From assembly GCA_019751575.1 (NCBI GenBank), contig JAIENF010000255.1, forward strand, positions 1 to 6,479: DNA of 6,479 bases, written 5' to 3'. This DNA comes from Burkholderiales bacterium. GTDB lineage: Bacteria; Pseudomonadota; Gammaproteobacteria; Burkholderiales; CAIKXV01. Position numbers and translations under genes: made by a program. Shown one piece after another: positions 1-6,396 of this stretch (the stretch's first letter is position 1; every line of letters starts with the position of its first letter). Under the pieces are notes generated by a model that searched no databases, had not been told where the DNA came from, and saw only the letters and a list, made by a program, of their open reading frames with translations.

Positions 1-175
1 GCTTGACCGGTGCCTTGGTCGCCGCCGCGGGGGCGGCCGGGGTGGCAGCCGGGGTCGCCGGGGTGGCGGCCGGGGCCGGGCTCTTGGCGGGCGCCGACGG
101 CGCGGTGGTGGTTTGTGCAACTGCGTTGCCTGCCACGAAGAGGCCAGCGATCAGCATCGAAACGATCTTGCTCAT
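1..175 (-). CDS. Ala/Pro-rich exported protein, 5' part only
   Basis: This gene begins at an ATG at 175-173 and stays open for 58 codons to the left edge, so its C-terminus is missing. The first 20 or so residues (MSKIVSMLIAGLFVAGNAVA) form a typical Sec signal peptide: one Lys, a hydrophobic core, then A-V-A followed by Gln, giving a likely cleavage after residue 20. The visible mature part is low-complexity, made almost only of Ala, Pro and Thr with a few Lys, and contains a seven-residue repeat (PAATPAT, PAATPAA). A good ribosome site (AGGTGAGG, 192-185) lies 9 bases upstream and supports the start. Such stretches are common as flexible linkers or as whole small secreted proteins in betaproteobacteria. 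No function can be assigned. It is divergent from the amidase gene. Confidence 0.75.
   Translation of the reverse strand, partial: MSKIVSMLIAGLFVAGNAVAQTTTAPSAPAKSPAPAATPATPAATPAAPAAATKAPVK
36..77. repeat. Two-copy 21-bp tandem repeat inside the exported protein gene
   Basis: Bases 36-56 and 57-77 are adjacent 21-bp copies that differ at two positions (47/68 and 55/76). The length is a multiple of three, so the repeat adds a seven-residue Ala/Pro/Thr block without shifting the frame. It lies in the low-complexity region directly after the signal peptide and is a plausible site for copy-number change by slippage. Confidence 0.7.
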
Positions 176-184
176 GTTTTTCGT

Positions 185-192
185 CCTCACCT
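185..192 (-). promoter_or_regulatory. Ribosome binding site of the exported protein gene
   Basis: The minus strand reads AGGTGAGG, 9 bases before the ATG at 175. It is the best Shine-Dalgarno match in the left intergenic region and fixes the start of the truncated gene, whose frame has no other start nearby. Confidence 0.6.
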
Positions 193-199
193 TGGGATG

Positions 200-216
200 A
201 CACAGATGGCCTGTGT
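200..216. repeat. Short inverted repeat in the 5' leader of the exported protein gene
   Basis: ACACAG (200-205) and CTGTGT (211-216) are perfect 6-bp complements around a 5-base loop. It sits just upstream of the ribosome site of the minus-strand gene. It could be a small leader hairpin or half of an operator. Repeats this short also arise by chance. Confidence 0.3.
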
Positions 217-264
217 TGAGTCGAATAACGGGGCGCACACCGGCGCGTTGACGATTCCGGGGGA

Positions 265-275
265 ACTATAAATTT
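265..275. promoter_or_regulatory. AT-rich island with -10-like elements on both strands
   Basis: This is the only strongly AT-rich patch between the two divergent genes. The plus strand reads TATAAA (267-272), facing the amidase gene. The minus strand reads TATAGT (270-265), facing the exported protein gene. Neither has a good -35 at 16-18 bases: the plus-strand TTGACG at 248-253 is only 13 bases from TATAAA. A divergent promoter region is likely because both genes need one here, but the exact elements are uncertain. Confidence 0.35.
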
Positions 276-360
276 GCGTGGCTGGCCCTGGATGCGTCAA
301 CCGCAAGGCGACCCTCGCGTTTCGCGCGCACGCGTTCGCCAAGGTGGCGGTAAGCTTCGC

Positions 361-380
361 GCTCGGCCTGCAGCCCGAGC
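361..380. repeat. 20-bp imperfect palindrome upstream of the amidase start
   Basis: GCTCGG (361-366) and CCGAGC (375-380) are exact complements, and the centre CTGCAG is itself palindromic; only the pair 367/374 breaks the symmetry, so 9 of 10 pairs match. It ends 39 bases before the GTG start. If transcription begins at the AT-rich island, it lies in the 5' leader and could be a leader hairpin or a dimeric repressor site. No known operator is recognised. Confidence 0.4.
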
Positions 381-419
381 CCGACCCGCATCCAACAACC
401 CATCGAATCCGGACTTGCC

Positions 420-2744
420 GTGAAAGAACCCAGCGCAGCCCCCTTCCGCCTCGAAGAGGCGACGATCGACGAGATGCAGCAGGCCATCCGCGATGGCCGC
501 ACTACCTGCGTGAAGGTGGTCGAGCACTACCTCAGGCGGGTGCGCGCGTTCAACGGCGTGTCCAGCATGCTGATCACCGAGGACGGCGCGGACGTGGCAC
601 CCGCGCCCGGGACCGTGCGCGGCGGTGCACCGCTCACGTTCCCCAAGAAGACCATGAAGGCGGCCGACTGGCTGCCCGACCTCGACAGGTACAAGGGCCC
701 GCCGATCGAGTTCGGCCGGATGGAAGCCACCGCGTCCGATCCCGAGGTGGCGCAGCAGTACGGCATGATCGCCGGCGTGCCGGATGCGGGGCAGGTGAAC
801 GCCCTGTCGACGATCAACATCCGCGGCGAACGTTCGGTCACCTGCAAGGGCGACTTCGACCGCCATCCGTCGCTCGGCCCGCTGCCGCCCGGCGCGCCGC
901 CGATGTGCGACGAGTTCCGCCACCAGCCCGATGCGCTGGAGCGGGCGGCCGAGCTCGATGCGCAGTACGGACGCAACCCTGACCTCGAAAAGATGCCGAT
1001 GTACGGCGTGGTGTTCTCGTTCAAGGATCCGTTCGACACGAAGGACATGCGTTCCACCGGCGGTGGCGATACCCGCTACGACATCGACGTGCCGGCACGC
1101 GACCATGTGCTGGTCGACCAGCTGCGCGCGAAGGGCGCGATCATCTTCGCCAAGGCGGTGTGCACCGAGTACAACGGCCGCGCGGCCGATCCGGGCGGGC
1201 GGCACAAGATGCTCAAGGTGCTGCCGTCGACCATCGGCTACCAGCGCAGCACCTGGGGCGGCAATCCGTCCAACCCGTACGACACGACGCGGGCGGGCTC
1301 GCTCGGTTCCAGCTCGGGTTCCGGCGTGTCGGTGGGTGCGAACCTGGTGATGGCGAGCCTGGGCGAGGAGACCCGCGCCTCGTGCCGCGGTCCGTCGAAC
1401 CACAACTCGGTGGCACTGATCCTGCCGCACAAGTCGATGATCGGCTTCGACGGTGGCGCGATCGGCGTGGACATCTATGTCGACCGCACCGGCATCCTGT
1501 GCCGCGCGCTCGGCGACTGCGCGAAGGTTCTCGATGCGCTGAAGGATCCGGAACGCGGCTACTACGATCCGCGCGACGAATGGTCCACCGTGCCGCGCTC
1601 GTCGATCGTGGCCGGAGGCTACGCCCCTCACGCACGCAACAGCGGGGCGCCTGGTGCGCTGGCCGGCATGCGCCTGGGGGTGATCCGCGAGTCGATGGTC
1701 TATCCGCGCGGCTCGAAGAGCGAACAGCCGATCGTCGAGGCGGCCTGCGCCGAGATCAAGTCGGTGCTCGGGCGACACCTCGGCGCGACGCTGGTCGAAT
1801 CGGGCGACCCGCTGTGGACGCCGGACGCCGACTGCGAGCAGATGACGGTGGACTTCCGCCGTGCGCTCGCGCGCATGGTGCCGGTGCTGATGCCCGACCT
1901 GCTGTTCCGGCTCGGTGCCGACGGGCTGCCGCTGTTCCGCGAGTTCGCCGAATCGATCGTGCGCACCGAGTTCCAACCGGGCAAGTTCTTCGGCTCCGGT
2001 TCGATGCAGCCGATCGACTACTTCGTGAAGCTGGCCGAAGGGCTGGTGCCTGCGCCGTCCAACCTCGACGTGCCTACGGTGCAGCAGCAGGACATGGCGA
2101 TGGCCTTCCGCTACCACCTGACGCAGTACCTCACGCGGCGCGCGGCCGACTGGAAGGCGCGCGGCTACGCCGAGTCGGTGGTGGACTTCCCGACGCTCAA
2201 CGCGCGCACCAAGTTCTGGGGCGACGACCAGCGCGCCTGGTTCGCGAACTGGCAGGAGGTCTCCGACATGCGCAATCCCCTCGGACAGCGCCAGGGCATC
2301 AACGAACGCATCATGCTGCGCGAACTGCTGCGCCGTGTCGACATGATGGTGATGTACGAGAACCGGCTCGATGCACTGGTGCGCCTGCATTCGCCCTATC
2401 CGCCGGCGAAGATCGGCGGGGCGGGGCAGCCGGGCGTCTGGCAGAACCTGCGCCCGGAATCGCTGAACGGCCCGAACGCAGGCCTGACCGAGGTGCTGGT
2501 GCCTGCCGGTTACGTCACCACCGTCTACGACCCCGAGTTCCGGTTGAGTGCCGACTGCACGCGCTACGACGCCGTCGGCTCCGACCGCGCGCAGCAGCTG
2601 CCTGCGCCGGGACTGCCGTTCTCGCTCGTCTTCCGTTGCGAGCCCGGCCGCGAAGACGTGCTGCTGAAGGTCGCCTCGTCCTACGAGGCGGCGTCGAAGC
2701 GCCGGGTGCCCCCGCCCGCGTTCCCCCCGCTGCCGCCGGCCTGA
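420..2744 (+). CDS. Large divergent amidase-signature family hydrolase
   Basis: The 774-residue product belongs to the amidase signature (AS) family, Ser-cisSer-Lys hydrolases that cleave C-N amide bonds. Family landmarks appear in order: N-terminal helices (residues 9-45); the catalytic Lys202 in VVFSFKDPFDTK; a Ser/Gly loop (GSSSGSG, 296-302) with cis-Ser at about 298; the nucleophile Ser321 in TRASCRGPS; a core ending near 385; and a C-terminal segment with VPAGY (694-698) and the closing LLKVASSYE helix (748-756). Most AS enzymes have 450-600 residues. The extra length comes from about 115 residues between the N-terminal helices and ALERAAELD (172-180), plus a longer C-terminal half. The usual Gly-Gly before the nucleophile is Arg-Ala. 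No signal peptide is present, so it should be cytoplasmic. The GTG start is chosen because the frame opens only at 354 and has no other start; a weak GGA lies at 411-413. Substrate unknown. Confidence 0.88.
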   Translation: MKEPSAAPFRLEEATIDEMQQAIRDGRTTCVKVVEHYLRRVRAFNGVSSMLITEDGADVAPAPGTVRGGAPLTFPKKTMKAADWLPDLDRYKGPPIEFGRMEATASDPEVAQQYGMIAGVPDAGQVNALSTINIRGERSVTCKGDFDRHPSLGPLPPGAPPMCDEFRHQPDALERAAELDAQYGRNPDLEKMPMYGVVFSFKDPFDTKDMRSTGGGDTRYDIDVPARDHVLVDQLRAKGAIIFAKAVCTEYNGRAADPGGRHKMLKVLPSTIGYQRSTWGGNPSNPYDTTRAGSLGSSSGSGVSVGANLVMASLGEETRASCRGPSNHNSVALILPHKSMIGFDGGAIGVDIYVDRTGILCRALGDCAKVLDALKDPERGYYDPRDEWSTVPRSSIVAGGYAPHARNSGAPGALAGMRLGVIRESMVYPRGSKSEQPIVEAACAEIKSVLGRHLGATLVESGDPLWTPDADCEQMTVDFRRALARMVPVLMPDLLFRLGADGLPLFREFAESIVRTEFQPGKFFGSGSMQPIDYFVKLAEGLVPAPSNLDVPTVQQQDMAMAFRYHLTQYLTRRAADWKARGYAESVVDFPTLNARTKFWGDDQRAWFANWQEVSDMRNPLGQRQGINERIMLRELLRRVDMMVMYENRLDALVRLHSPYPPAKIGGAGQPGVWQNLRPESLNGPNAGLTEVLVPAGYVTTVYDPEFRLSADCTRYDAVGSDRAQQLPAPGLPFSLVFRCEPGREDVLLKVASSYEAASKRRVPPPAFPPLPPA

Positions 2745-2746
2745 AC

Positions 2747-2765
2747 CGGCGCGGGTCGCGCGCCG
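2747..2765. terminator. GC-only hairpin between convergent genes
   Basis: CGGCGCG (2747-2753) and CGCGCCG (2759-2765) form a perfect 7-bp stem around a 5-base loop. It sits in the 31-base gap between the stop codon of the amidase and the stop codon of Bug receptor 1, where both transcripts must end. There is no T-tract on either side, so it is not a classical intrinsic terminator. It may assist termination in both directions or protect 3' ends. In sequence this GC-rich, chance pairing is also possible. Confidence 0.35.
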
Positions 2766-2775
2766 CCGGGGCGGG

Positions 2776-3744
2776 TTACTCGAACTTGCCCTTGCGGATG
2801 ATCGGGACCCAGCGCTTCTCTTCCTCGCGCACGAAGCGGGTGAACGCGTCCGGGGTGCCCGGCGTCGATTCGATGCCGCGGTCCCTCAGCTGCTGGCGCA
2901 CATCGGCCGAGTCGAGCGCCGCGACCATGTCCTTGTTGAACCGGGCGATCGCGGCCTTCGGCGTCTTCGCCGGCGCGATCAGGCCGTACCAGTTGGTGGC
3001 CTCGTAACCCGGCACGCCGGCTTCCGCCACCGTGGGCACGTCCGGCAGGGCCTCGCTGCGCCGGGCGCCGGTGACCGCGAGCGCCCGCGCCTTGCCCGCC
3101 TGCACCTGCGGTACGGCGGTCGAGATCACCGCGGTGAACATCGGCACCTGGCCGCCGATCAGGTCGGTCAGCGCCGGGCCGCCCCCCTTGTACGGGATGT
3201 GGTTCAGCGAGGTGCCGGTCATCGTCTCGAACAGCACCGTGGCCAGGTGGCCCGGGCTGCCCACGCCGGAGGTCGCGTAGTTGATCGTGCCGGGCTTTGC
3301 CTTCGCCAGCGCGATCAGTTCCTTCAGCGACTTCGCCTGCACCGACGGATGCACGATCATGATGTTCTGCAGCGTCACCATCATGCCGATCGGCTCGAAG
3401 CTCTTGTAGGGGTCGTAGGGCACCTTCTGGATCGTCGGGCTGATGATCAGGTTGCCGATGTGGCCGAAGGCGGCGCTGTGGCCGTCCGCATCGCTGCGCG
3501 AAAGGATCTCGAGCGAGATCACGCCGTTGGCGCCCGGCCGGTTGTCCACCACGACCTGCTGGCCGAACGAATCGGCCAGCTTCGGCTGCAGGATGCGCGC
3601 GACCAGGTCGGTGGCGCCGCCGGGCGGGAAGCCGACGATCATGCGTATCGGGCGCGAGGGGAAGGCCTGGGCCCAGGCAGGAATGGCCGTGGTCAGCGCG
3701 ACCACGGCGACGATGGCCGTGGCGGCCGGGATTCGGGTCTTCAT
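2776..3744 (-). CDS. Bug/TctC-family periplasmic solute-binding protein (receptor 1)
   Basis: The 322-residue product is a tripartite-tricarboxylate-transporter type receptor of the Bug (Bordetella uptake gene) family, whose members bind small organic acids, amino acids or related solutes in the periplasm. Residues 1-25 form a Sec signal peptide ending A-W-A before QAFPSRPIR. Family marks follow: the PPGGATD loop (40-46), [13 protein letters not shown] (62-74), the SGVGSPGHL ligand loop (159-167), HIPYKGGGPALTDLIGGQV (182-200), LPDVPTVAE (233-241), and IAPAKTP (256-262). Length is normal and the gene looks intact. The usual D-G-Y-T after the third strand is D-G-H-S (87-90), possibly affecting specificity. 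The ATG at 3744 has GGAGA (3755-3751) 6 bases upstream. No TctA or TctB partner is in the window. It lies 115 bases downstream of receptor 2 in the same direction. Ligand unknown. Confidence 0.93.
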   Translation of the reverse strand: MKTRIPAATAIVAVVALTTAIPAWAQAFPSRPIRMIVGFPPGGATDLVARILQPKLADSFGQQVVVDNRPGANGVISLEILSRSDADGHSAAFGHIGNLIISPTIQKVPYDPYKSFEPIGMMVTLQNIMIVHPSVQAKSLKELIALAKAKPGTINYATSGVGSPGHLATVLFETMTGTSLNHIPYKGGGPALTDLIGGQVPMFTAVISTAVPQVQAGKARALAVTGARRSEALPDVPTVAEAGVPGYEATNWYGLIAPAKTPKAAIARFNKDMVAALDSADVRQQLRDRGIESTPGTPDAFTRFVREEEKRWVPIIRKGKFE

Positions 3745-3796
3745 TGCGCGTCTCCGAGGTCAGGACAGGATTTTCCCGAGGATAGCCCGAAGGGTG

Positions 3797-3818
3797 CCCT
3801 GTCGCATGTGCGACAGGG
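3797..3818. repeat. 22-bp near-perfect palindrome between the two receptor genes
   Basis: CCCTGTCGCA (3797-3806) and TGCGACAGGG (3809-3818) are exact complements; only the central two bases break the symmetry. As RNA it would be a 9-bp stem with an ATGT loop. It lies 41 bases past the receptor 2 stop and 52 bases before the receptor 1 start. There is no T-tract on either strand, so an intrinsic terminator is not supported. A weak -10 candidate for receptor 1 (TATCCT on the minus strand, 3785-3780) would put its -35 region inside the palindrome, which fits a repressor site. A stabilising or attenuating hairpin between operon genes is the alternative. Confidence 0.55.
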
Positions 3819-3859
3819 TCGTCAACGCGCGGCAGGCGCGCGTGGCGTGTCTGCCCCGG

Positions 3860-4837
3860 TCAGTCGCGAAGGGTGATCCCGGCCTGGCGGATGATCGCGC
3901 CCAGCCGCTTGCGTTCGGCAGCGATGAATTGCGCGAACTGTTCCGGCGTACCGCCATGCAGGACCGCACCCTGCTGGGTCAGCCGCTCGCGCACTTCGGA
4001 CTGGCCGAGGATGGCGCCGAGTTCGCGGTTGAGCCGCTGCACGACCGCACGCGGCGTCTTTGCGGGCACCGTCATGCCCCACCACTGGGTGATCTGGTAG
4101 CCGGGCAGGGTGTCGGCCACCGGCGGCAGGTCCGGCAACATCGGATCGCGCATCGTGCCGGTGGTGGCGATCATCCGTACCCGTCCGCCAGCCGCGTGCG
4201 GCATCGCCGCGATCGGCGAGGTGATGATCAGGTGCACCTGCCCGGCGAGCACGTCGGCCAGCGCCGGGCCGGCCCCCTTGTACGGCACATGGCCCATCTT
4301 CAGGCCGGCGGCGAGGTTCATCATCTCGCCGGCGAGGTGGGCGGGCGTGCCGGTGCCGGCCGATGCATAGAGCAGCGGCCGGGTCTTCGCCAGGGCGACC
4401 AGGTCGGCGATGTTCTTCACCGGCAGCCCGCCGTTGACCACCACCACGTTCGCGGCCGAGGCGATCAGGCCCACCGGCGAGAAGTCACGCTCGACGTCGT
4501 AGGGCAGCTTCGGGTGCATCGCCGGCAGCATCGCGAACACCGTGGTCGTCGCCAGCAGCATGGTGTAGCCGTCGGGGGCGGCACGCGCCACCAGTTCGGC
4601 GGCGATGATGCCGCTCGCGCCAGCCCGGTTGTCGACCACCACCTGTTGCCCGAGGCGTTCGGCCAGCGGGGCGGCCACCAGCCGGCCGATGATGTCGGGT
4701 GCGCCGCCCGGTGCCGAGTTGATGATGAAGCGGAGGGGCCGCGCAGGCCATGCCTGCTCCGCGGCTTCAACGACAGGCATCGCCGCGATCAGGGCGAACG
4801 CGGCAAGCCCCGGCAATGCGGTGATCGGTGCGCGCAT
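3860..4837 (-). CDS. Bug/TctC-family periplasmic solute-binding protein (receptor 2)
   Basis: The 325-residue product is a second Bug-family receptor, clearly paralogous to its downstream neighbour. A Sec signal peptide covers about residues 1-25 or 1-26 (hydrophobic [10 protein letters not shown], then VEA-A). The mature part shows the family pattern: WPARPLRFI (30-38), APGGAPD (42-48, with Pro where most members have Thr or similar), [13 protein letters not shown] (64-76), [10 protein letters not shown] (87-96), the [12 protein letters not shown] loop (159-170), [18 protein letters not shown] (184-201), [14 protein letters not shown] (234-247), and [10 protein letters not shown] (257-266). 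The ATG at 4837 follows GGAGG (4847-4843) with 5 bases between. The upstream sulfatase stop codon is only 12 bases before this ATG, so the two are co-transcribed and probably translationally coupled. No membrane transport subunits are nearby. Ligand unknown; the sulfatase linkage hints at a solute related to that enzyme's substrate. Confidence 0.93.
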   Translation of the reverse strand: MRAPITALPGLAAFALIAAMPVVEAAEQAWPARPLRFIINSAPGGAPDIIGRLVAAPLAERLGQQVVVDNRAGASGIIAAELVARAAPDGYTMLLATTTVFAMLPAMHPKLPYDVERDFSPVGLIASAANVVVVNGGLPVKNIADLVALAKTRPLLYASAGTGTPAHLAGEMMNLAAGLKMGHVPYKGAGPALADVLAGQVHLIITSPIAAMPHAAGGRVRMIATTGTMRDPMLPDLPPVADTLPGYQITQWWGMTVPAKTPRAVVQRLNRELGAILGQSEVRERLTQQGAVLHGGTPEQFAQFIAAERKRLGAIIRQAGITLRD

Positions 4838-4842
4838 CGCAT

Positions 4843-4847
4843 CCTCC
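4843..4847 (-). promoter_or_regulatory. Ribosome site of receptor 2, abutting the sulfatase stop
   Basis: Reading the minus strand, the sulfatase stop TGA (4852-4850) is followed by CC, then GGAGG (4847-4843), then 5 bases to the ATG at 4837. A ribosome ending on the sulfatase covers this site, so coupled translation is likely. An overlapping ATG at 4842-4840 is out of frame and too close to the GGAGG to be the start. Confidence 0.65.
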
Positions 4848-4849
4848 GG

Positions 4850-6334
4850 TCAGGGGGTCTTCGCGAAGTACTGCGGGTCGACGCCGGGCGGTGGCGTGTA
4901 GCGGAAGGTGCCCAGGCCGAGGATCGCGTCGCGGCCGCCATGACGGTCGATGTACACCTGCTGGTCGGCGCGGGCCAGTGCATCGGCCGCCTGCGGATCG
5001 ACGATCTTCATCAGCGCGGCCAGGCACGCCGTGCGCACATCGGCATGGGCCGGATCGCCGGCGAGGTCGACCGTCTCCTCCGGGTCGGCTTCGAGGTCGA
5101 ACAGCATCGGCGGCGGAACGAAGTCGCGGAAGGCCGCGTAGTGGATGTACTTGTAGCGGCCATGGCGGATCATGAACGACCCGGAGGGCGAGGCGGCCGC
5201 GTGGTACTCGGACAGCACCGTGCGCTGCGGCCGAGCGCCGTTGGCCATCGCGACCAGCGAATGCCCGGGCAGGTCGGCATCGTCCGGATGCGCAGGCACG
5301 CCGAGCGAATCGAGCGTGGTCTGGAACACGTCGACCAGCGACACCGGTGCGTCGACCTGGGCGCCCGCCGGTATGCCCGGGCCGGCGATCAGCATCGGGA
5401 TGCCGGCGGATTCCTCGTACATCGTCGACTTGCCCCACAGGCCGCGTGCGCCGAGGTTGTCTCCATGGTCGGAGGAATAGAGCACGCGGGTGTTCGACCA
5501 CAGGCCGAGTTCCTCGACCGTGCCCAGGACCTGTCCGATGTTGTCGTCGAGGAAGCTGGTCAGGCCGAAGTAGCCGGCCAGCGCGCGTCGCACCATGTCG
5601 TCGCCGGTGAAGCCCTCGTCGAAGCACATCGACCAGCGCTGCTGGTCGATGAACGGATGCCTCGGCCGTTCGTCCTTCCCGTACATCTTCGGCCAGGGCA
5701 GCGAGGCGGGCGGATACAGGTCGTAGAAGGCCTGCGGTGCGATCAGCGGGAAGTGTGGTGCGACGAAGCCCACGTAGAGCACCCAGGGGCGGTCGCGATG
5801 CTTCGGCGCTTCCTCGCGCAGCCACTTGCGCGTGGCGGTGACGATGTCGCGGTCGTAGCGGGTGTAGTCGGATTCGCCCGGGCCCGCCTCGGGACCGAGC
5901 TTCATCGCGCCGACACGTTTCGGAAGTTCGTCGCGGATCAGCCCGAGCAGGTCGCCGACGCCGTTGACGATGTGCATCGGCAGGATCTCTTCGTCGAAGC
6001 CGTTACGGCGCGGGTCGGAGTCCTGATAGTGCAGCTTGCCGATCGACACGGTGCGGTGGCCGGCCGCCATCGTGCGATGGCCCCAGCTGGGCGGCGAACC
6101 CTCGTAGGCGATCGCGTTGTCCCAGCAGCGGTGCTCGTGCACATGGCGACCGGTGGCGAGGCTGGCCCGGCCCGGCACGCAGATCGGGCAGTTGGTGTAT
6201 GCGCTGCTGAAGCGGGTGCCGCGGGCTGCGAGACGATCCAGGTTCGGCGTCTGCACGATCGGGTGGCCGGCGTAACCCGCGACCTTCGGGTTGTGCTCGT
6301 CGGACAGGATGACGATCAGGTTCGTCGGTTGCAC
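4850..6334 (-). CDS. Cytoplasmic sulfatase of the formylglycine type
   Basis: The 494-residue product is a type I sulfatase of the alkaline phosphatase superfamily, hydrolysing a sulfate ester or, in some relatives, a phosphonate or phosphate ester. Key residues are visible: metal ligands Asp12-Glu13 in ILSDEHNP; the CVPGRASLATG signature (52-62), where Cys52 would become formylglycine and Arg56 assist it; Lys100 and His102 in SIGKLHY; His194 in APHFPL; Asp289-His290 in SSDHGDNLG; and Lys302 in WGKSTMYEES. Position 55 is Gly where most members have Ser or Ala. No signal peptide is present; the first strand begins at residue 5, so it should be cytoplasmic, as for choline-sulfatase-like enzymes. 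Maturation needs a formylglycine-generating enzyme, which is not in this window. The start is GTG at 6334, with GGAGGA 6 bases upstream. The gene leads an operon with receptor 2. Substrate not determinable; annotation as choline sulfatase would be unsafe. Confidence 0.93.
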   Translation of the reverse strand: MQPTNLIVILSDEHNPKVAGYAGHPIVQTPNLDRLAARGTRFSSAYTNCPICVPGRASLATGRHVHEHRCWDNAIAYEGSPPSWGHRTMAAGHRTVSIGKLHYQDSDPRRNGFDEEILPMHIVNGVGDLLGLIRDELPKRVGAMKLGPEAGPGESDYTRYDRDIVTATRKWLREEAPKHRDRPWVLYVGFVAPHFPLIAPQAFYDLYPPASLPWPKMYGKDERPRHPFIDQQRWSMCFDEGFTGDDMVRRALAGYFGLTSFLDDNIGQVLGTVEELGLWSNTRVLYSSDHGDNLGARGLWGKSTMYEESAGIPMLIAGPGIPAGAQVDAPVSLVDVFQTTLDSLGVPAHPDDADLPGHSLVAMANGARPQRTVLSEYHAAASPSGSFMIRHGRYKYIHYAAFRDFVPPPMLFDLEADPEETVDLAGDPAHADVRTACLAALMKIVDPQAADALARADQQVYIDRHGGRDAILGLGTFRYTPPPGVDPQYFAKTP

Positions 6335-6340
6335 GGGCAG

Positions 6341-6346
6341 TCCTCC
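6341..6346 (-). promoter_or_regulatory. Ribosome binding site fixing the sulfatase GTG start
   Basis: The minus strand reads GGAGGA at 6346-6341, 6 bases before the GTG at 6334. The strong match and ideal spacing support GTG as the start. It also places the first beta strand (TNLIVILSD) right at the N-terminus, as expected for cytoplasmic sulfatases. Confidence 0.7.
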
Positions 6347-6378
6347 GGTTGATGGCTCTGGGGTGGCGGGTTCATTTG

Positions 6379-6384
6379 ATTATA
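6379..6384 (-). promoter_or_regulatory. Consensus -10 element of the sulfatase operon
   Basis: The minus strand reads TATAAT at 6384-6379, a perfect sigma-70 -10 hexamer in GC-rich surroundings. Transcription would start near 6372 and leave a leader of about 38 bases. No -35 match is found at 16-18 bases; that region (about 6401-6408) falls inside a hairpin-forming inverted repeat. A strong -10 with no -35 suggests dependence on an activator, or control by a protein bound at the repeat. Confidence 0.6.
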
Positions 6385-6396
6385 GGCGCGGCACGA

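Noticed and set aside
248..272. TTGACG followed by TATAAA as a full sigma-70 promoter for the amidase.
   Set aside because: The spacer is only 13 bases, too short for normal promoter use. Only the -10-like element was kept, at low confidence.
278..982. A 234-codon plus-strand frame starting upstream of the amidase.
   Set aside because: Most of it overlaps the amidase in another frame and the product is low-complexity Arg-rich. It has no ribosome site or recognisable domain.
297..2390. A 697-codon open frame on the minus strand opposite the amidase.
   Set aside because: Its composition (Arg/His/Ala/Val with no motif) is that of an antisense shadow, while the plus-strand frame carries the full amidase signature.
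1160..3007. A 615-codon plus-strand frame overlapping the amidase and running into receptor 1.
   Set aside because: It is Arg/Ala-rich, has no motif, and crosses a convergent gene boundary. The amidase frame explains the region.
3797..3818. Palindrome as an intrinsic terminator of the sulfatase-receptor 2 operon.
   Set aside because: No T-tract follows the stem on either strand. It was reported as a palindrome of undecided role.
3820..3825. TTGACG on the minus strand as a -35 for receptor 1.
   Set aside because: No -10-like hexamer occurs 16-18 bases downstream; the palindrome occupies that position.
4850..6334. Naming the sulfatase as choline sulfatase (betC).
   Set aside because: It shares the cytoplasmic sulfatase layout, but no choline-binding or betaine genes are nearby and I cannot verify the substrate residues.
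3443..6352. A 969-codon open frame on the plus strand covering receptor 1, receptor 2 and the sulfatase in antisense.
   Set aside because: Its translation is rich in Arg, His, Gly and Val with no family motif. It mirrors three well-supported genes on the other strand and is the usual result of strong GC bias at third codon positions.
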